In this document: positions 1 through 8,904 of the stretch, in pieces | How positions within the stretch are numbered: the first letter of the stretch is position 1 | How the letters are laid out: each line of letters begins with the position of its first letter | Assembly (NCBI GenBank): GCA_964391015.1 | Contig: CAYMKU010000014.1 | Span: forward strand, 22,015 to 86,014 | Length of the DNA: 64,000 nt | Direction: 5' to 3' | From: XYD12-FULL-36-8 sp964391015 | GTDB lineage: Bacteria; Bacteroidota; Ignavibacteria; Ignavibacteriales; Ignavibacteriaceae | Position numbers and translations under genes: made by a program | Notes under the pieces: generated by a model | The model's input: the letters and a program-made list of their open reading frames with translations, nothing else | Told to the model about the DNA's origin: nothing | The model's database searches: none

Positions 1-441
1 AAAAAAACTATTCGAGGTGAAATTATTTATGAAGTTTCAAAACATGTCCGATTGAGAAGCAGATTAGAATATAATAACTACAAAATTGACAAATCGGAAG
101 TAGTAGAAGAAGGTTTTATGGCTTTTCAGGATTTCCGTTTTTCCCCCCTTCAAGAATTGAGTATTTCTGGAAGAATAATTTTATTTCAGACTGATTCTTT
201 TAATTCAGCTATTTATGAATATGAAAACGACTTACAAGGAATCCTATCAAACACTGCCATGTATGAGAAAGGGGCAAGATGGTACTTAATAGCCAAATAT
301 AAACCATTTAGGTTCTTAACAATGTCCACAAAATATTCCGAAACCTATAAACCATTAGAAAAGTTTCTTAGTTCGGGAAACTCAGAAATTAATAATAACA
401 TTGACAATAGGATAAGCTTCCAGGCAGAGATTAATTTTTGA
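1..441 (+). CDS. C-terminal end of outer-membrane beta-barrel protein (partial)
   Basis: The frame is open at the left edge of the window, so only the last 146 residues are visible and the start lies outside. The fragment is built of short alternating strands rich in aromatic residues, with a Y-E-N-D motif, a following KGARWYLIAKY strand, and an F at the very C-terminus, all typical of outer-membrane barrels. The pattern recalls the C-terminal barrel of Bacteroidota helix-hairpin-helix (ComEA-like) domain proteins; that resemblance is from memory and the helix-hairpin-helix part is not in view. It converges with the cyclase gene, with a gap of 3 nt. Confidence 0.55.
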   Translation, partial: KKTIRGEIIYEVSKHVRLRSRLEYNNYKIDKSEVVEEGFMAFQDFRFSPLQELSISGRIILFQTDSFNSAIYEYENDLQGILSNTAMYEKGARWYLIAKYKPFRFLTMSTKYSETYKPLEKFLSSGNSEINNNIDNRISFQAEINF

Positions 442-444
442 TTA

Positions 445-1518
445 TTAAATCTTTTTCTTGTGAACAAAGTACATATCAATTTTTCTTCTATCATTCAACT
501 TTAATGAATCATGGTAATCACATTCGTAATATTCTTTAATTAAATTATAGGTAACCGCACTAACATTTACTTTCCCAGGTCTTCCATTTCGTTCCATTCT
601 GTTTGCAACATTTACGGTATTACCCCAAACATCGTACGTCATTTTATTTTTACCAATTACTCCTGCCACAACATTTCCAGAATGCACTCCAACGCGCATT
701 GGCCATTTATAATTGGATTTTTTATTCCTATCAGTTATCAAATTCTGCATTTCAAGTGCTGCATCCACTACTTTTAAGGCATGGTCTTCGCATTCTTCAG
801 GAAAACCTCCTCCTGCCATATAAGAATCGCCGATAGTTTTCAGTTTTTCAAGATCGTAGTCATCAACTATCTCATCAAAATGTTTAAAGATATCGCCCAG
901 TTCATTCACTAACTCATTGGGTTTCATTCGAGCAGACAACGTTGAAAAATCCTGGAAGTCAGTAAAAAGTAATGTCACCATTTGATATTCGCGAGACTTA
1001 ATGATCCCTGTTTCTCTCAATTCTCTAACAATTTGCTTTGGAAGAATATTATGAATCAGAGTTTCAGATTTCTTCCTTTCCTCTTCTAATTCGATGGTTC
1101 TTTCTTTTAATTTTTTACTGATTTGATGCTTGTAGATGGCAATTTCTATTGACGTATGAAGAAGTTTTTCATCAAATGGTTTAACAATGTAAGCAAATGG
1201 TTCTGTCAACTTTGCTTTTTGAATACTTTCGGCATCACCATAAGCAGTAAGGTAAATAATCGGTATATCAATAATTTTTTTTATTTCATCAGCAGCTTCA
1301 ATTCCTGTCATTTTACCGTTTAGCTTAATATCCATTAGAATAAGATTTGGCTGCCACTCAATTACCCGTGTAATAACATCTTCACCTGAAGTAACAACGC
1401 CAGAAACTTTGTACCCGAATTTGTTCATTATACGTGAAAGATCACGGGCAATAATATTCTCATCCTCAACAATCAAAACACTCAGAGAATCAATTGGATT
1501 ATTTGGTTCTTTTAGCAA
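445..1518 (-). CDS. Response-regulator adenylate cyclase (REC + class III cyclase)
   Basis: Protein of 357 aa predicted to make cAMP under phosphorelay control in the cytoplasm. Residues 12-125 are a receiver domain with acidic residues D18/E19, phospho-acceptor D63 (LMDIKLNG), T91 and K113. A charged coiled coil covers about 130-155, followed by a class III cyclase domain at 175-335. All catalytic positions are present: metal Asp D187 (FTDF) and D231 (IGDSYMA), adenine-selecting K227 and D296 (YDVWGN), and transition-state N303 and R307. The Lys/Asp pair argues for ATP rather than GTP as substrate. The gene diverges from the hybrid histidine kinase across a 643-nt gap, so that kinase is a plausible partner (inference). 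Confidence 0.9.
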   Translation of the reverse strand: MLKEPNNPIDSLSVLIVEDENIIARDLSRIMNKFGYKVSGVVTSGEDVITRVIEWQPNLILMDIKLNGKMTGIEAADEIKKIIDIPIIYLTAYGDAESIQKAKLTEPFAYIVKPFDEKLLHTSIEIAIYKHQISKKLKERTIELEEERKKSETLIHNILPKQIVRELRETGIIKSREYQMVTLLFTDFQDFSTLSARMKPNELVNELGDIFKHFDEIVDDYDLEKLKTIGDSYMAGGGFPEECEDHALKVVDAALEMQNLITDRNKKSNYKWPMRVGVHSGNVVAGVIGKNKMTYDVWGNTVNVANRMERNGRPGKVNVSAVTYNLIKEYYECDYHDSLKLNDRRKIDMYFVHKKKI

Positions 1519-2161
1519 TTGAAATTTCTTTACAAAATAATTTATAAGACAGAATTTTTTATTCGGTTAAGAAGAATAACTTTGGTTATAGAGCATAATC
1601 ATTGAATGAATTTATAATTTTTCATCACGAAGTAAAAGGATTAATTCACAACTTATTAGCAACATTCAACTTGATGGCGCTTTTGTGATTTAGTTCAAAC
1701 CTAAATAGTTGAATTATTGAAAAGTCCATGTTATTACAGGTAAAAAATTAACTTATATTTAAGTAAAAACTACATCCTATATAACTTATTATAGCCTATT
1801 TGCTTAAGACACTGTAATCATCCTCATTTTTCCAAAAAACAAATCATTTCACCCTTTAGCTGATGCAAATTCGGAATGTTTATCGGCTCGAATTTTGTAA
1901 TAAAAAATCGAACTGAAGGCAATTTAATTTGTCAGTAAACAGGCAAATTTGAAATTCCTAAGATACATTGAACGGGAGAGCAGCTCAAATTTTTCTCACA
2001 TATAAAAAATAGAAATAACATCTGAACAAAATATTTCGATAATTTGAAAATTTGACTTATATTAAAAAGCAATTATTTTTTCGACGTTTAATTAAAAATA
2101 TTTTTATAGATAATCATTAACAACCATATCGATCATTTAATTACTGCAGAATAAAAAATAC
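1519..2161. other. Intergenic region between divergent signalling genes
   Basis: This 643-nt AT-rich stretch separates the divergently transcribed cyclase and hybrid kinase, so it must hold the promoters of both. I see no long open frame, tRNA, strong terminator hairpin or perfect TAnnTTTG box that I would assign with confidence. Confidence 0.5.
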
Positions 2162-4522
2162 ATGCAAAGTTCAAAAATAGAATTTTTAAAAAACTACGAT
2201 AATTTGTTAAAACTCGCCACTAATGGTTCACAAGATTTTCCAAACCACATTTGTAAACTCCTACTTTCAGAAAATGAAATCGAAGCATGTATACTATTCA
2301 AAGTCGAGAATAATTCTTTGAAAGTGATTGGAAAATCTGGCACAACAAAAAATTCATACCAGCTTAATTCAATATTTAGCTGCTCAGAATGTAAATTACT
2401 TGAATCAAGTAGTCCTAAGATAACTTTTAAGAATCAAATCGGATGTGAGCTAGGAACAACAGATTCTGTGATGTACGAAGGATGCCTAGCTATAAAACTT
2501 TCCAACATTGACAGCATTTTATTCAAACTAGCAAAAAAAACTCCTTTTACTTCCTCTGACAAAGAAAAAATTGAGACCCTCGCCATTTCACTTGAAAGCC
2601 TTCTGATGTTATGGTTAGGGCATGAATCGAAGTATTCAACATCCGTAGGCAGATTAATTTCTGATATTGCTCATGAACTTCGAACTCCGACAAACAGCAT
2701 CATGGGCTTTGCTTCTTTGCTAAATGAAGACAAGCTTTCACCTTCGCAAGCTGAATATGTAAGCACCCTGAAAGAAAGTGCATATAATCACCTTTCTTTG
2801 TTAAATGACTTAATCGAGCTTGCAAAATTTGAAAATGGTTCTATAGGCGAAACTGCAACCAGCATAAACTTTAAAAACTTTGTAACAGAAATTGTTAAAT
2901 CCTTCCAAGACAAATTTCCATCAAAAGAAATTGATTTCATTTATAATTTTGAGGAGGAAATTCCGGATACCCTCAAGCTTGATTCACAAAAGCTTAGATA
3001 CATATTAATTAACATAATAAGCTATTCAATCAGATTGACCGAAAAAGGTAAGATAACAATTACTTCATCTTTCTTGGACTCCAATAAAGTCAATATTCGG
3101 ATTAGTGATTCAAGCGAAGGCATACCTTCATCAAAGCTTAAAGAATTTTTCAAACCGTTTTCTGTATATGATTTTGGGAAGCTGAAATTTGGAAATGTAA
3201 CAGGATTAGGATTAAACCTCGCTAAAAAATATGCAGAACTTCTTAAAGGTGATATTGAAATTCAAAGCGCACCAGGGAAAGGAACCACATACAATATTAA
3301 GGTCAGTGCAGAAACAATTTCCCCAATCGAAAATAAAATAACTGCTTTGCCAAAACCTGATAAGAAAAATCGTGTTCTAGTTATTGAAGATGATTATGCA
3401 ACTTCAAAACTTTTGAGCAATTACCTCACTAAATGGGGTTATGATCCTGTTATAGTGAACTCTGCTGATCAAACCATGAAATCCATTGAGAAGGAGACCT
3501 TCTTAGCAATATTGTTAGATATTGTTCTCCCCGATTCCAATGGCTTCGATCTGATGAAAAAAATTCGTTCACATCCGAATTCAAAAAGAACCCCAGTTAT
3601 TGTATGTTCGATTGAAGCAGAAGAACAAAAAGCTTTCTTGATGGGTGCAGTTGAATATTTCGTTAAGCCAATTCAATACAATTTTCTTGTCGAAGTGCTT
3701 CAAAGTTATAAGTTAAAGCATGATTCAAATATTCTAATTGTTGATGACGATGTTCCAACATTAAATCTTATTAAGGAAGCTGTCCAACAAGCAGGATTTA
3801 ATACAATTGCAGAGCCGTTTTCAGCCAAAGTAATGAACTTAATAGAAGACAAAGAAATTGATTTGGCAATTGTTGATTTGGAAATGCCGGAAGTAACGGG
3901 CTTCGAATTGATAAAAATGATAAAGGAAAATCCAAAATTTGCTAAACTGCCGATAATAATCTACACAGGAAAGGAAAATTATCGGGATGACTTAAAGGAT
4001 ATTGACGGCTTATTTGAACATCTGTTAGAAAAACGCAGCTCAAACATTGAAAACCTTGCAGATATGGTTACTTCAATGATAAATAAATTTGATGAACCTA
4101 CACCCCCAGAAGAATTAGAAAAGGATAAAGATGTGGTAAAGATTTTACTCGCCGAAGATTACAAACATTCGCAAATTATTGTTACAAGATTACTAAAGAA
4201 AAATAATTTCGATCATATTGTTGTAGTTGAAAATGGTGCTGAAGCACTTGAGCAAGTCAAAAAACAAAAATTTGATTTGATTCTGATGGATATGCAAATG
4301 CCCGTTATGAATGGCTTCGAAGCAATGGAGAAAATCCGACTAATTCCTGAATATAAAGATATTCCAATAATTGCTCTTACCGCTTTTGCAATGAAAGGCG
4401 ATCGTGAAAAATGTATGGATGCAGGAGCAACAGACTATATCCCAAAACCAATTGACAGTCAAGAATTTGTTCAGAAGGTAAAACATTACACTGAAAGCGC
4501 TGTACCAGTAGTATTAGTATAA
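2162..4522 (+). CDS. Hybrid histidine kinase with three receiver domains
   Basis: Protein of 786 aa with no visible membrane span, so probably a cytoplasmic sensor. Residues 1-150 resemble a GAF-type sensor and hold several cysteines, including C74-x2-C77, C95 and C108. HisKA follows with phospho-acceptor H171 (AHELRTP), then an ATPase domain at about 270-382. Three receiver domains have acceptor residues D453 (LLDIVLP), D572 (VDLEMP) and D710 (LMDMQMP), with lysines K502, K624 and K762. The ATPase is odd: the usual N-box Asn is Tyr in the stretch IISYSIRLTEKG (residues 285-296), and the G1 box reads DSSEGIP instead of D-x-G-x-G. The G2 part (GLGLNLAKK) is intact. It may be a weak kinase or a phosphotransfer scaffold. 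The divergent adenylate cyclase is a candidate output partner. Confidence 0.88.
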   Translation: MQSSKIEFLKNYDNLLKLATNGSQDFPNHICKLLLSENEIEACILFKVENNSLKVIGKSGTTKNSYQLNSIFSCSECKLLESSSPKITFKNQIGCELGTTDSVMYEGCLAIKLSNIDSILFKLAKKTPFTSSDKEKIETLAISLESLLMLWLGHESKYSTSVGRLISDIAHELRTPTNSIMGFASLLNEDKLSPSQAEYVSTLKESAYNHLSLLNDLIELAKFENGSIGETATSINFKNFVTEIVKSFQDKFPSKEIDFIYNFEEEIPDTLKLDSQKLRYILINIISYSIRLTEKGKITITSSFLDSNKVNIRISDSSEGIPSSKLKEFFKPFSVYDFGKLKFGNVTGLGLNLAKKYAELLKGDIEIQSAPGKGTTYNIKVSAETISPIENKITALPKPDKKNRVLVIEDDYATSKLLSNYLTKWGYDPVIVNSADQTMKSIEKETFLAILLDIVLPDSNGFDLMKKIRSHPNSKRTPVIVCSIEAEEQKAFLMGAVEYFVKPIQYNFLVEVLQSYKLKHDSNILIVDDDVPTLNLIKEAVQQAGFNTIAEPFSAKVMNLIEDKEIDLAIVDLEMPEVTGFELIKMIKENPKFAKLPIIIYTGKENYRDDLKDIDGLFEHLLEKRSSNIENLADMVTSMINKFDEPTPPEELEKDKDVVKILLAEDYKHSQIIVTRLLKKNNFDHIVVVENGAEALEQVKKQKFDLILMDMQMPVMNGFEAMEKIRLIPEYKDIPIIALTAFAMKGDREKCMDAGATDYIPKPIDSQEFVQKVKHYTESAVPVVLV

Positions 4523-4592
4523 ACCGAAAAATCTACCAACCTCTAATCTAATTCATGCACTGAATTCTGCCTGAACACTCTTAATTTATTTT

Positions 4593-4600
4593 TATATTTG
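4593..4600 (+). promoter_or_regulatory. Bacteroidota-type -7 box upstream of gltX
   Basis: The octamer TATATTTG is an exact match to TAnnTTTG and lies 27 nt before the gltX start. No clear TTG -33 element is visible at the usual spacing, so this is a probable rather than proven promoter. Confidence 0.5.
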
Positions 4601-4627
4601 AACCATCAAATAAAAATATGTTGAGAA

Positions 4628-6061
4628 ATGATTAGCGAAACACCACGAGTCCGATTTGCCCCAAGCCCAACCGGTTATTTACACGTTGGAGGTTTGCGCA
4701 CAGCTTTATATAATTACCTCTTTGCCAGACATAATAATGGCCAATTCATTTTACGAATTGAAGACACAGATCGTAATCGTTACGTTGAAGGAGCAGTAGA
4801 AAATTTAATCAAAGCGCTAAAGTGGGCGGGATTAGATTACGATGAAGGTCCCTACATGCAATCTCAACGATTAGAGATTTACAAAACGCACGCTGATGAA
4901 CTTATTTCAAAAGGAAAAGCTTACCATTGTTTTTGTACCCCGGAAAGATTGACTGCACTTAGAGAAGAACAAGAAAGGCAAAAACTGCCTCAAGCAAAAT
5001 ACGACAAACGCTGCTTAAGTTTGTCTGCAGCGGAAGTTGAATCCAACCTTGCTAAAGGGATTCCGCATGTTATTCGGCTTAATGTTGAACTAAATCGAAA
5101 AATAATTTTTGATGATGTAATCCGTGAGCGAGTTGAATTCGACAGTAATAATGTTGATGATCAAGTTCTGATTAAAAGCGATGGTTATCCAACATATCAT
5201 CTGGCGAATGTAGTTGATGATCATCTTATGAAAATTACACATGTAATTCGTGGTGAAGAATGGCTTTCATCAACTCCAAAACATGTTTTACTTTATGATG
5301 CTTTCGGTTGGGAACGACCAATCTTTGCTCACCTCCCCCTCCTCCTAAACCCCGATCGCTCCAAGCTCAGTAAGCGGCAAGGCGATGTTGCAGTTGAGGA
5401 TTACCGAGACAAAGGATACTTAAAGGAAGCTTTAATTAATTTTGTAGCGCTATTAGGATGGAATGCGGGAGATGATCGTGAGTTTTATTATCTCGATGAA
5501 TTGATTCAAGCATTCTCATTAGAGCGAGTAAATAAATCTGGTGCCGTGTTTGATGTTGTTAAACTAAATTCATTAAATGCTGAACATCTTCGCAAAAAAT
5601 CGAATAAAGAAATTCTTGAGATGCTGAAAGTTTCATTGGAGAATTCAGAATTCAGAAATAAGAAATATTCCGATGAATTTTTACTTTTGATTATTGAAGC
5701 AATGAAAGAAAGAGTTTCGTTTGTTCATGAGTTTATAGATAACTGCAAATATTTCTATGAAACACCAAACGAGTATGAACAAAAGGCAATTGAGAAAAAT
5801 TGGAAACCAGAAACTGCCGGACAGTTAAAAAAATTAAGTGATGAGTTCGTAAAATTAGATAATCCCACCAAAGCGGATTACGAACAAACATTAACACGGG
5901 TTGCAGAAGAACTTGGAGTTGGGAAAGGAAAACTTATTCATCCTCTCCGACTTGCAACTTCCGGACAAAGCACTGGACCCGGAATGTTTGACCTACTTTA
6001 TATTCTTGGGAAAAATGAAGTAATTAGAAGGATAGCAACAGCAATAGAAATTATTAAATAG
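4628..6061 (+). CDS. gltX: Glutamyl-tRNA synthetase
   Basis: Charges tRNA with glutamate using ATP in the cytoplasm. The 477-aa length is normal for bacterial GluRS. The class I HIGH signature appears as PSPTGYLHVGG at residues 12-22, and the KMSKS equivalent as KLSKRQGD at about residue 245. The ATG lies 27 nt after a good -7 box. A glnS gene lies tail to tail 43 nt away, so this GluRS need not misacylate tRNA-Gln and may be discriminating (inference). Confidence 0.97.
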   Translation: MISETPRVRFAPSPTGYLHVGGLRTALYNYLFARHNNGQFILRIEDTDRNRYVEGAVENLIKALKWAGLDYDEGPYMQSQRLEIYKTHADELISKGKAYHCFCTPERLTALREEQERQKLPQAKYDKRCLSLSAAEVESNLAKGIPHVIRLNVELNRKIIFDDVIRERVEFDSNNVDDQVLIKSDGYPTYHLANVVDDHLMKITHVIRGEEWLSSTPKHVLLYDAFGWERPIFAHLPLLLNPDRSKLSKRQGDVAVEDYRDKGYLKEALINFVALLGWNAGDDREFYYLDELIQAFSLERVNKSGAVFDVVKLNSLNAEHLRKKSNKEILEMLKVSLENSEFRNKKYSDEFLLLIIEAMKERVSFVHEFIDNCKYFYETPNEYEQKAIEKNWKPETAGQLKKLSDEFVKLDNPTKADYEQTLTRVAEELGVGKGKLIHPLRLATSGQSTGPGMFDLLYILGKNEVIRRIATAIEIIK

Positions 6062-6104
6062 ACACCACACCATAAAAATCTAGTCAATCTTCGTCATCGG
6101 CGTG

Positions 6105-7781
6105 TTATTGGTTTGCTTTTCCCCAGCTATCCTTCAATGTTACTGTTCTGTTAAACACTAATTTTTTATCTGTTGAACCTTTTGTGTCCACACAAAAATA
6201 CCCATTACGTTCAAACTGAAACCTCTCCCCTTTCTTCGCATTTTTTAAGAACGGTTCGAGTTTCGCATTTGATACAACTTCGAGTGAATCGGGATTGATA
6301 TATTCCAACCAATTATCTTGACTTACCGGATCTTCAATTGTAAACAAACGATCATATAATCTAACCTCAGCACCAATAGCATGTTTAGCTGAAACCCAAT
6401 GAATTGTTCCTTTCACTTTTTTCTTGCTTGTTCCTACCCCACTTTTTGTTTCGGGATCATAAGTGCAATGTACTTCAACTACATCACCCTTCTCATTTTT
6501 AATTACTTCTTCACACTTAATAATGTAAGCATAACGCAAACGGACTTCTCCGCCAGGAATTAAACGATGAAATCCTTTCGGAGGATTTTCCATGAAGTCA
6601 CTTTGTTCAATAAATATCTCACGCGAGAATGGAACCAACCTTTTGCCAGCATCCGGATTTTCGGGATTGTTCACAGCTTCAAGTTCTTCAACTTTACCAT
6701 CGGGATAATTTGTGATAACAACTTTCAAAGGTTTCAATACTGCCATTGCACGCTGCGCATGTTTGTTCAAATCATCCCGGATTGCATATTCAAGTAAAGA
6801 TATATCCGTTAATGCATCACGCTTTGCAACTCCAACTATCTCCGCAAAATTTCTGATAGCTTCGGACGTGTAACCCCTTCGACGAAAACTCGAAATTGTT
6901 GGCATGCGAGGATCATCCCATCCATCAACATATTTTTCTTGGACAAGCTGGAGTAATTTTCTTTTGCTCATCACTGTGTAATTGAGATTAAGCCGAGCAA
7001 ACTCAATTTGCTGAGGATGATGAACACCAAGCTGTTCTAAAAACCAATCGTACAACGGACGATGATTTTCAAACTCAAGCGTGCAAATTGAATGTGTGAT
7101 TTCCTCTATTGAATCCTCATTTCCGTGCGCCCAATCGTACGTTGGGTAAATGCACCATTTGTTACCTGTTCGATGATGTTCAGCATGAACTATGCGATAC
7201 ATTATCGGATCACGCAAATTAAAATTGGGAGAAGCCATATCAATTTTTGCGCGAAGTGTTTTAGACCCGTTGGGAAACTCACCATTTTTCATTCGCTCGA
7301 AAAGATTCAGGTTTTCTTCAACTGAGCGATTCCGATATGGACTTTCTTTACCAGGCTCAGTTAGTGTACCCCGTGTTTCACGAATTTCATCTGGAGTTAA
7401 ATCGCATACATAAGCTTTGCTTTTTTTGATTAGTTCAACAGCCCAAAGATACATTTGATCAAAATAGTCTGAAGCAAAAAGAATCTCTCCTCTGAAATCT
7501 GCTCCAAGCCATTTCACATCCTCAACTATTGATTCAACATATTCAGTTTCTTCCTTTTCAGGATTTGTATCATCAAAGCGAAGATTAAATTTTCCGTTAT
7601 AATCTCTAGCAATTCCATAATTCAGGCAGATAGATTTTGCGTGTCCAATATGAAGATAACCATTAGGTTCAGGCGGAAATCGTGTATGTACTTTCCCTCC
7701 CCACTTGTTGGTTTTTAGGTCTTCATCAATTATTTCATAAATGAAATTCTTTGGTTTGCTTGCAGTAGTATTGTCGCTCAT
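6105..7781 (-). CDS. glnS: Glutaminyl-tRNA synthetase
   Basis: Charges tRNA-Gln directly with glutamine. The 558-aa protein has the HIGH motif as PPEPNGYLHIGHAKS (residues 36-50) and the KMSKS motif as VMSKRKL near residue 270, followed by the two C-terminal beta-barrel anticodon-binding domains of the GlnRS family. It converges on gltX. Presence of GlnRS suggests the cell does not depend only on GatCAB transamidation for Gln-tRNA, although gat genes could lie elsewhere. Confidence 0.97.
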   Translation of the reverse strand: MSDNTTASKPKNFIYEIIDEDLKTNKWGGKVHTRFPPEPNGYLHIGHAKSICLNYGIARDYNGKFNLRFDDTNPEKEETEYVESIVEDVKWLGADFRGEILFASDYFDQMYLWAVELIKKSKAYVCDLTPDEIRETRGTLTEPGKESPYRNRSVEENLNLFERMKNGEFPNGSKTLRAKIDMASPNFNLRDPIMYRIVHAEHHRTGNKWCIYPTYDWAHGNEDSIEEITHSICTLEFENHRPLYDWFLEQLGVHHPQQIEFARLNLNYTVMSKRKLLQLVQEKYVDGWDDPRMPTISSFRRRGYTSEAIRNFAEIVGVAKRDALTDISLLEYAIRDDLNKHAQRAMAVLKPLKVVITNYPDGKVEELEAVNNPENPDAGKRLVPFSREIFIEQSDFMENPPKGFHRLIPGGEVRLRYAYIIKCEEVIKNEKGDVVEVHCTYDPETKSGVGTSKKKVKGTIHWVSAKHAIGAEVRLYDRLFTIEDPVSQDNWLEYINPDSLEVVSNAKLEPFLKNAKKGERFQFERNGYFCVDTKGSTDKKLVFNRTVTLKDSWGKANQ

Positions 7782-7816
7782 AACTTAGTTATAATTAAGT
7801 TTTCAATAATTCACAA

Positions 7817-7824
7817 CAAACTTA
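7817..7824 (-). promoter_or_regulatory. Bacteroidota-type -7 box upstream of glnS
   Basis: On the minus strand this reads TAAGTTTG, an exact TAnnTTTG match 35 nt before the glnS start codon. No confident -33 element is seen. Confidence 0.45.
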
Positions 7825-7988
7825 ATCATTTAATCTTAGGTGGTAAAGATGGAGTGGAAAGAATTTGAATATTATGTCGTATAAAAGCTATAAAAGAAAT
7901 AATGTGGACAAATTAGTAGAACTATTGATTTTTCCATATCAGTACTATTACTGAAGAGAGATTTCTCCTAATCAAATATCTTAAAATT

Positions 7989-8654
7989 TCATTGTCTTAT
8001 GTCCTTTTTGTCCGGAACTTTAACAAAGGGATAATAATCCATTAATACTACCTTGGCATAATTGAATGACTTTATAACTGCCTTCTCTGGAAACTTATTC
8101 TCAATTTTACATTTTAAATCACTATAGTAGTGTTTAATAATTTCAGATGGTAAGTTTGTCTCAAGTTCAACAGTATATTTACCTATATCTGATGTAACTT
8201 TTGGACTAGGACCAGTAAGATTGGGATTTCTTTTAGCTAGAAAATTTCTCCATCGAATATAGAATCCTTTAACTAATTTGGTTGAGTCATTTGGAGAAAA
8301 ATCTTTCATCCCAAATAAATAATTATAATCATGTTCGCCAATTTCATAATGTTCACGATTATAGAATCTTATTTCCACCATATTATTATACCTTCTTGCC
8401 CAATATCTCACCAAATTAGGAATACTAAGATCTATTCTAAATGAAAAGTACGAAAATCCAAAATCTCCAAAAGCTGAATCGATCCGGATAGTAAAATACT
8501 TATCTTCAATAACTAATTCCACCTGGTCACTGAATGAAATTTCGGGCGAATATGAATCCACCACTTTTTTATTTCGATCAGTTGAACAACTATTAAAAAT
8601 AAGAATAAATGAAGTAATCCAAACGAAATTGATACCTATTGATTTTCCAGCCAT
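7989..8654 (-). CDS. Putative lipoprotein of unknown function
   Basis: Protein of 221 aa that I do not recognise. The N-terminus has a hydrophobic stretch at residues 8-20 ending in F-N-S-C, which fits a relaxed Bacteroidota lipobox with lipidation at C23. The mature part is rich in charged and aromatic residues and looks like a soluble, mostly beta domain, so it probably sits anchored in the periplasm or outer membrane. It stands alone, upstream of glnS with a gap of 207 nt, and downstream of tRNA-Leu on the same strand. Confidence 0.6.
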   Translation of the reverse strand: MAGKSIGINFVWITSFILIFNSCSTDRNKKVVDSYSPEISFSDQVELVIEDKYFTIRIDSAFGDFGFSYFSFRIDLSIPNLVRYWARRYNNMVEIRFYNREHYEIGEHDYNYLFGMKDFSPNDSTKLVKGFYIRWRNFLAKRNPNLTGPSPKVTSDIGKYTVELETNLPSEIIKHYYSDLKCKIENKFPEKAVIKSFNYAKVVLMDYYPFVKVPDKKDIRQ

Positions 8655-8720
8655 TGTATTCCTTTAATTCATATACGTTTTGATCTTATATAATGAATAT
8701 TTAGCATTTTCAGTTTTTGA

Positions 8721-8751
8721 AACTTCCGAGGTTTCAAAAACCTCGGAGGTT
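8721..8751. repeat. REP-like hairpin (CCTCGGAGG family)
   Basis: Two 14-nt arms, AACTTCCGAGGTTT and AAACCTCGGAGGTT, pair with one mismatched or wobble position around a 3-nt loop. The same core recurs in both orientations at 24663-24677 and 24747-24761. It lies just after the tRNA-Leu gene (in its direction) but has no T-run, so I read it as a repeat and not as a terminator. Confidence 0.75.
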
Positions 8752-8759
8752 AAGGTGAG

Positions 8760-8845
8760 TACCGGAGGCCGGACTCGAACCGGCACCTGGTGTGAGCCAG
8801 ACTGGATTTTGAGTCCAGCGCGTCTACCAATTCCGCCACTTCGGC
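8760..8845 (-). tRNA. tRNA-Leu (CAA)
   Basis: A class II tRNA of 86 nt folds on the minus strand. The anticodon stem CTGGA/TCCAG encloses the loop CTCAAAA, giving anticodon CAA. A variable arm and a T-arm with TTCGAGT are present. The acceptor stem pairs GCCGAAG with CTCCGGT, with one A-C mismatch at the fifth pair where most bacterial tRNA-Leu have G-C. The 3' CCA is not encoded. Confidence 0.95.
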
Positions 8846-8904
8846 ATAAGAACAAAACAAAAATAAATCTAATGACTTAGATACACAAATAAGACCTCTA
8901 AAAA

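Noticed and set aside
8721..8751. A terminator for tRNA-Leu.
   Set aside because: The hairpin is long but there is no T-run after it on the minus strand, and the same core occurs elsewhere as a repeat.
8664..8855. A 63-codon minus-strand open frame (MFLCRSGGIGRRAG...).
   Set aside because: It is a translation of the tRNA-Leu gene and its flanks; this string is a well-known artefact.
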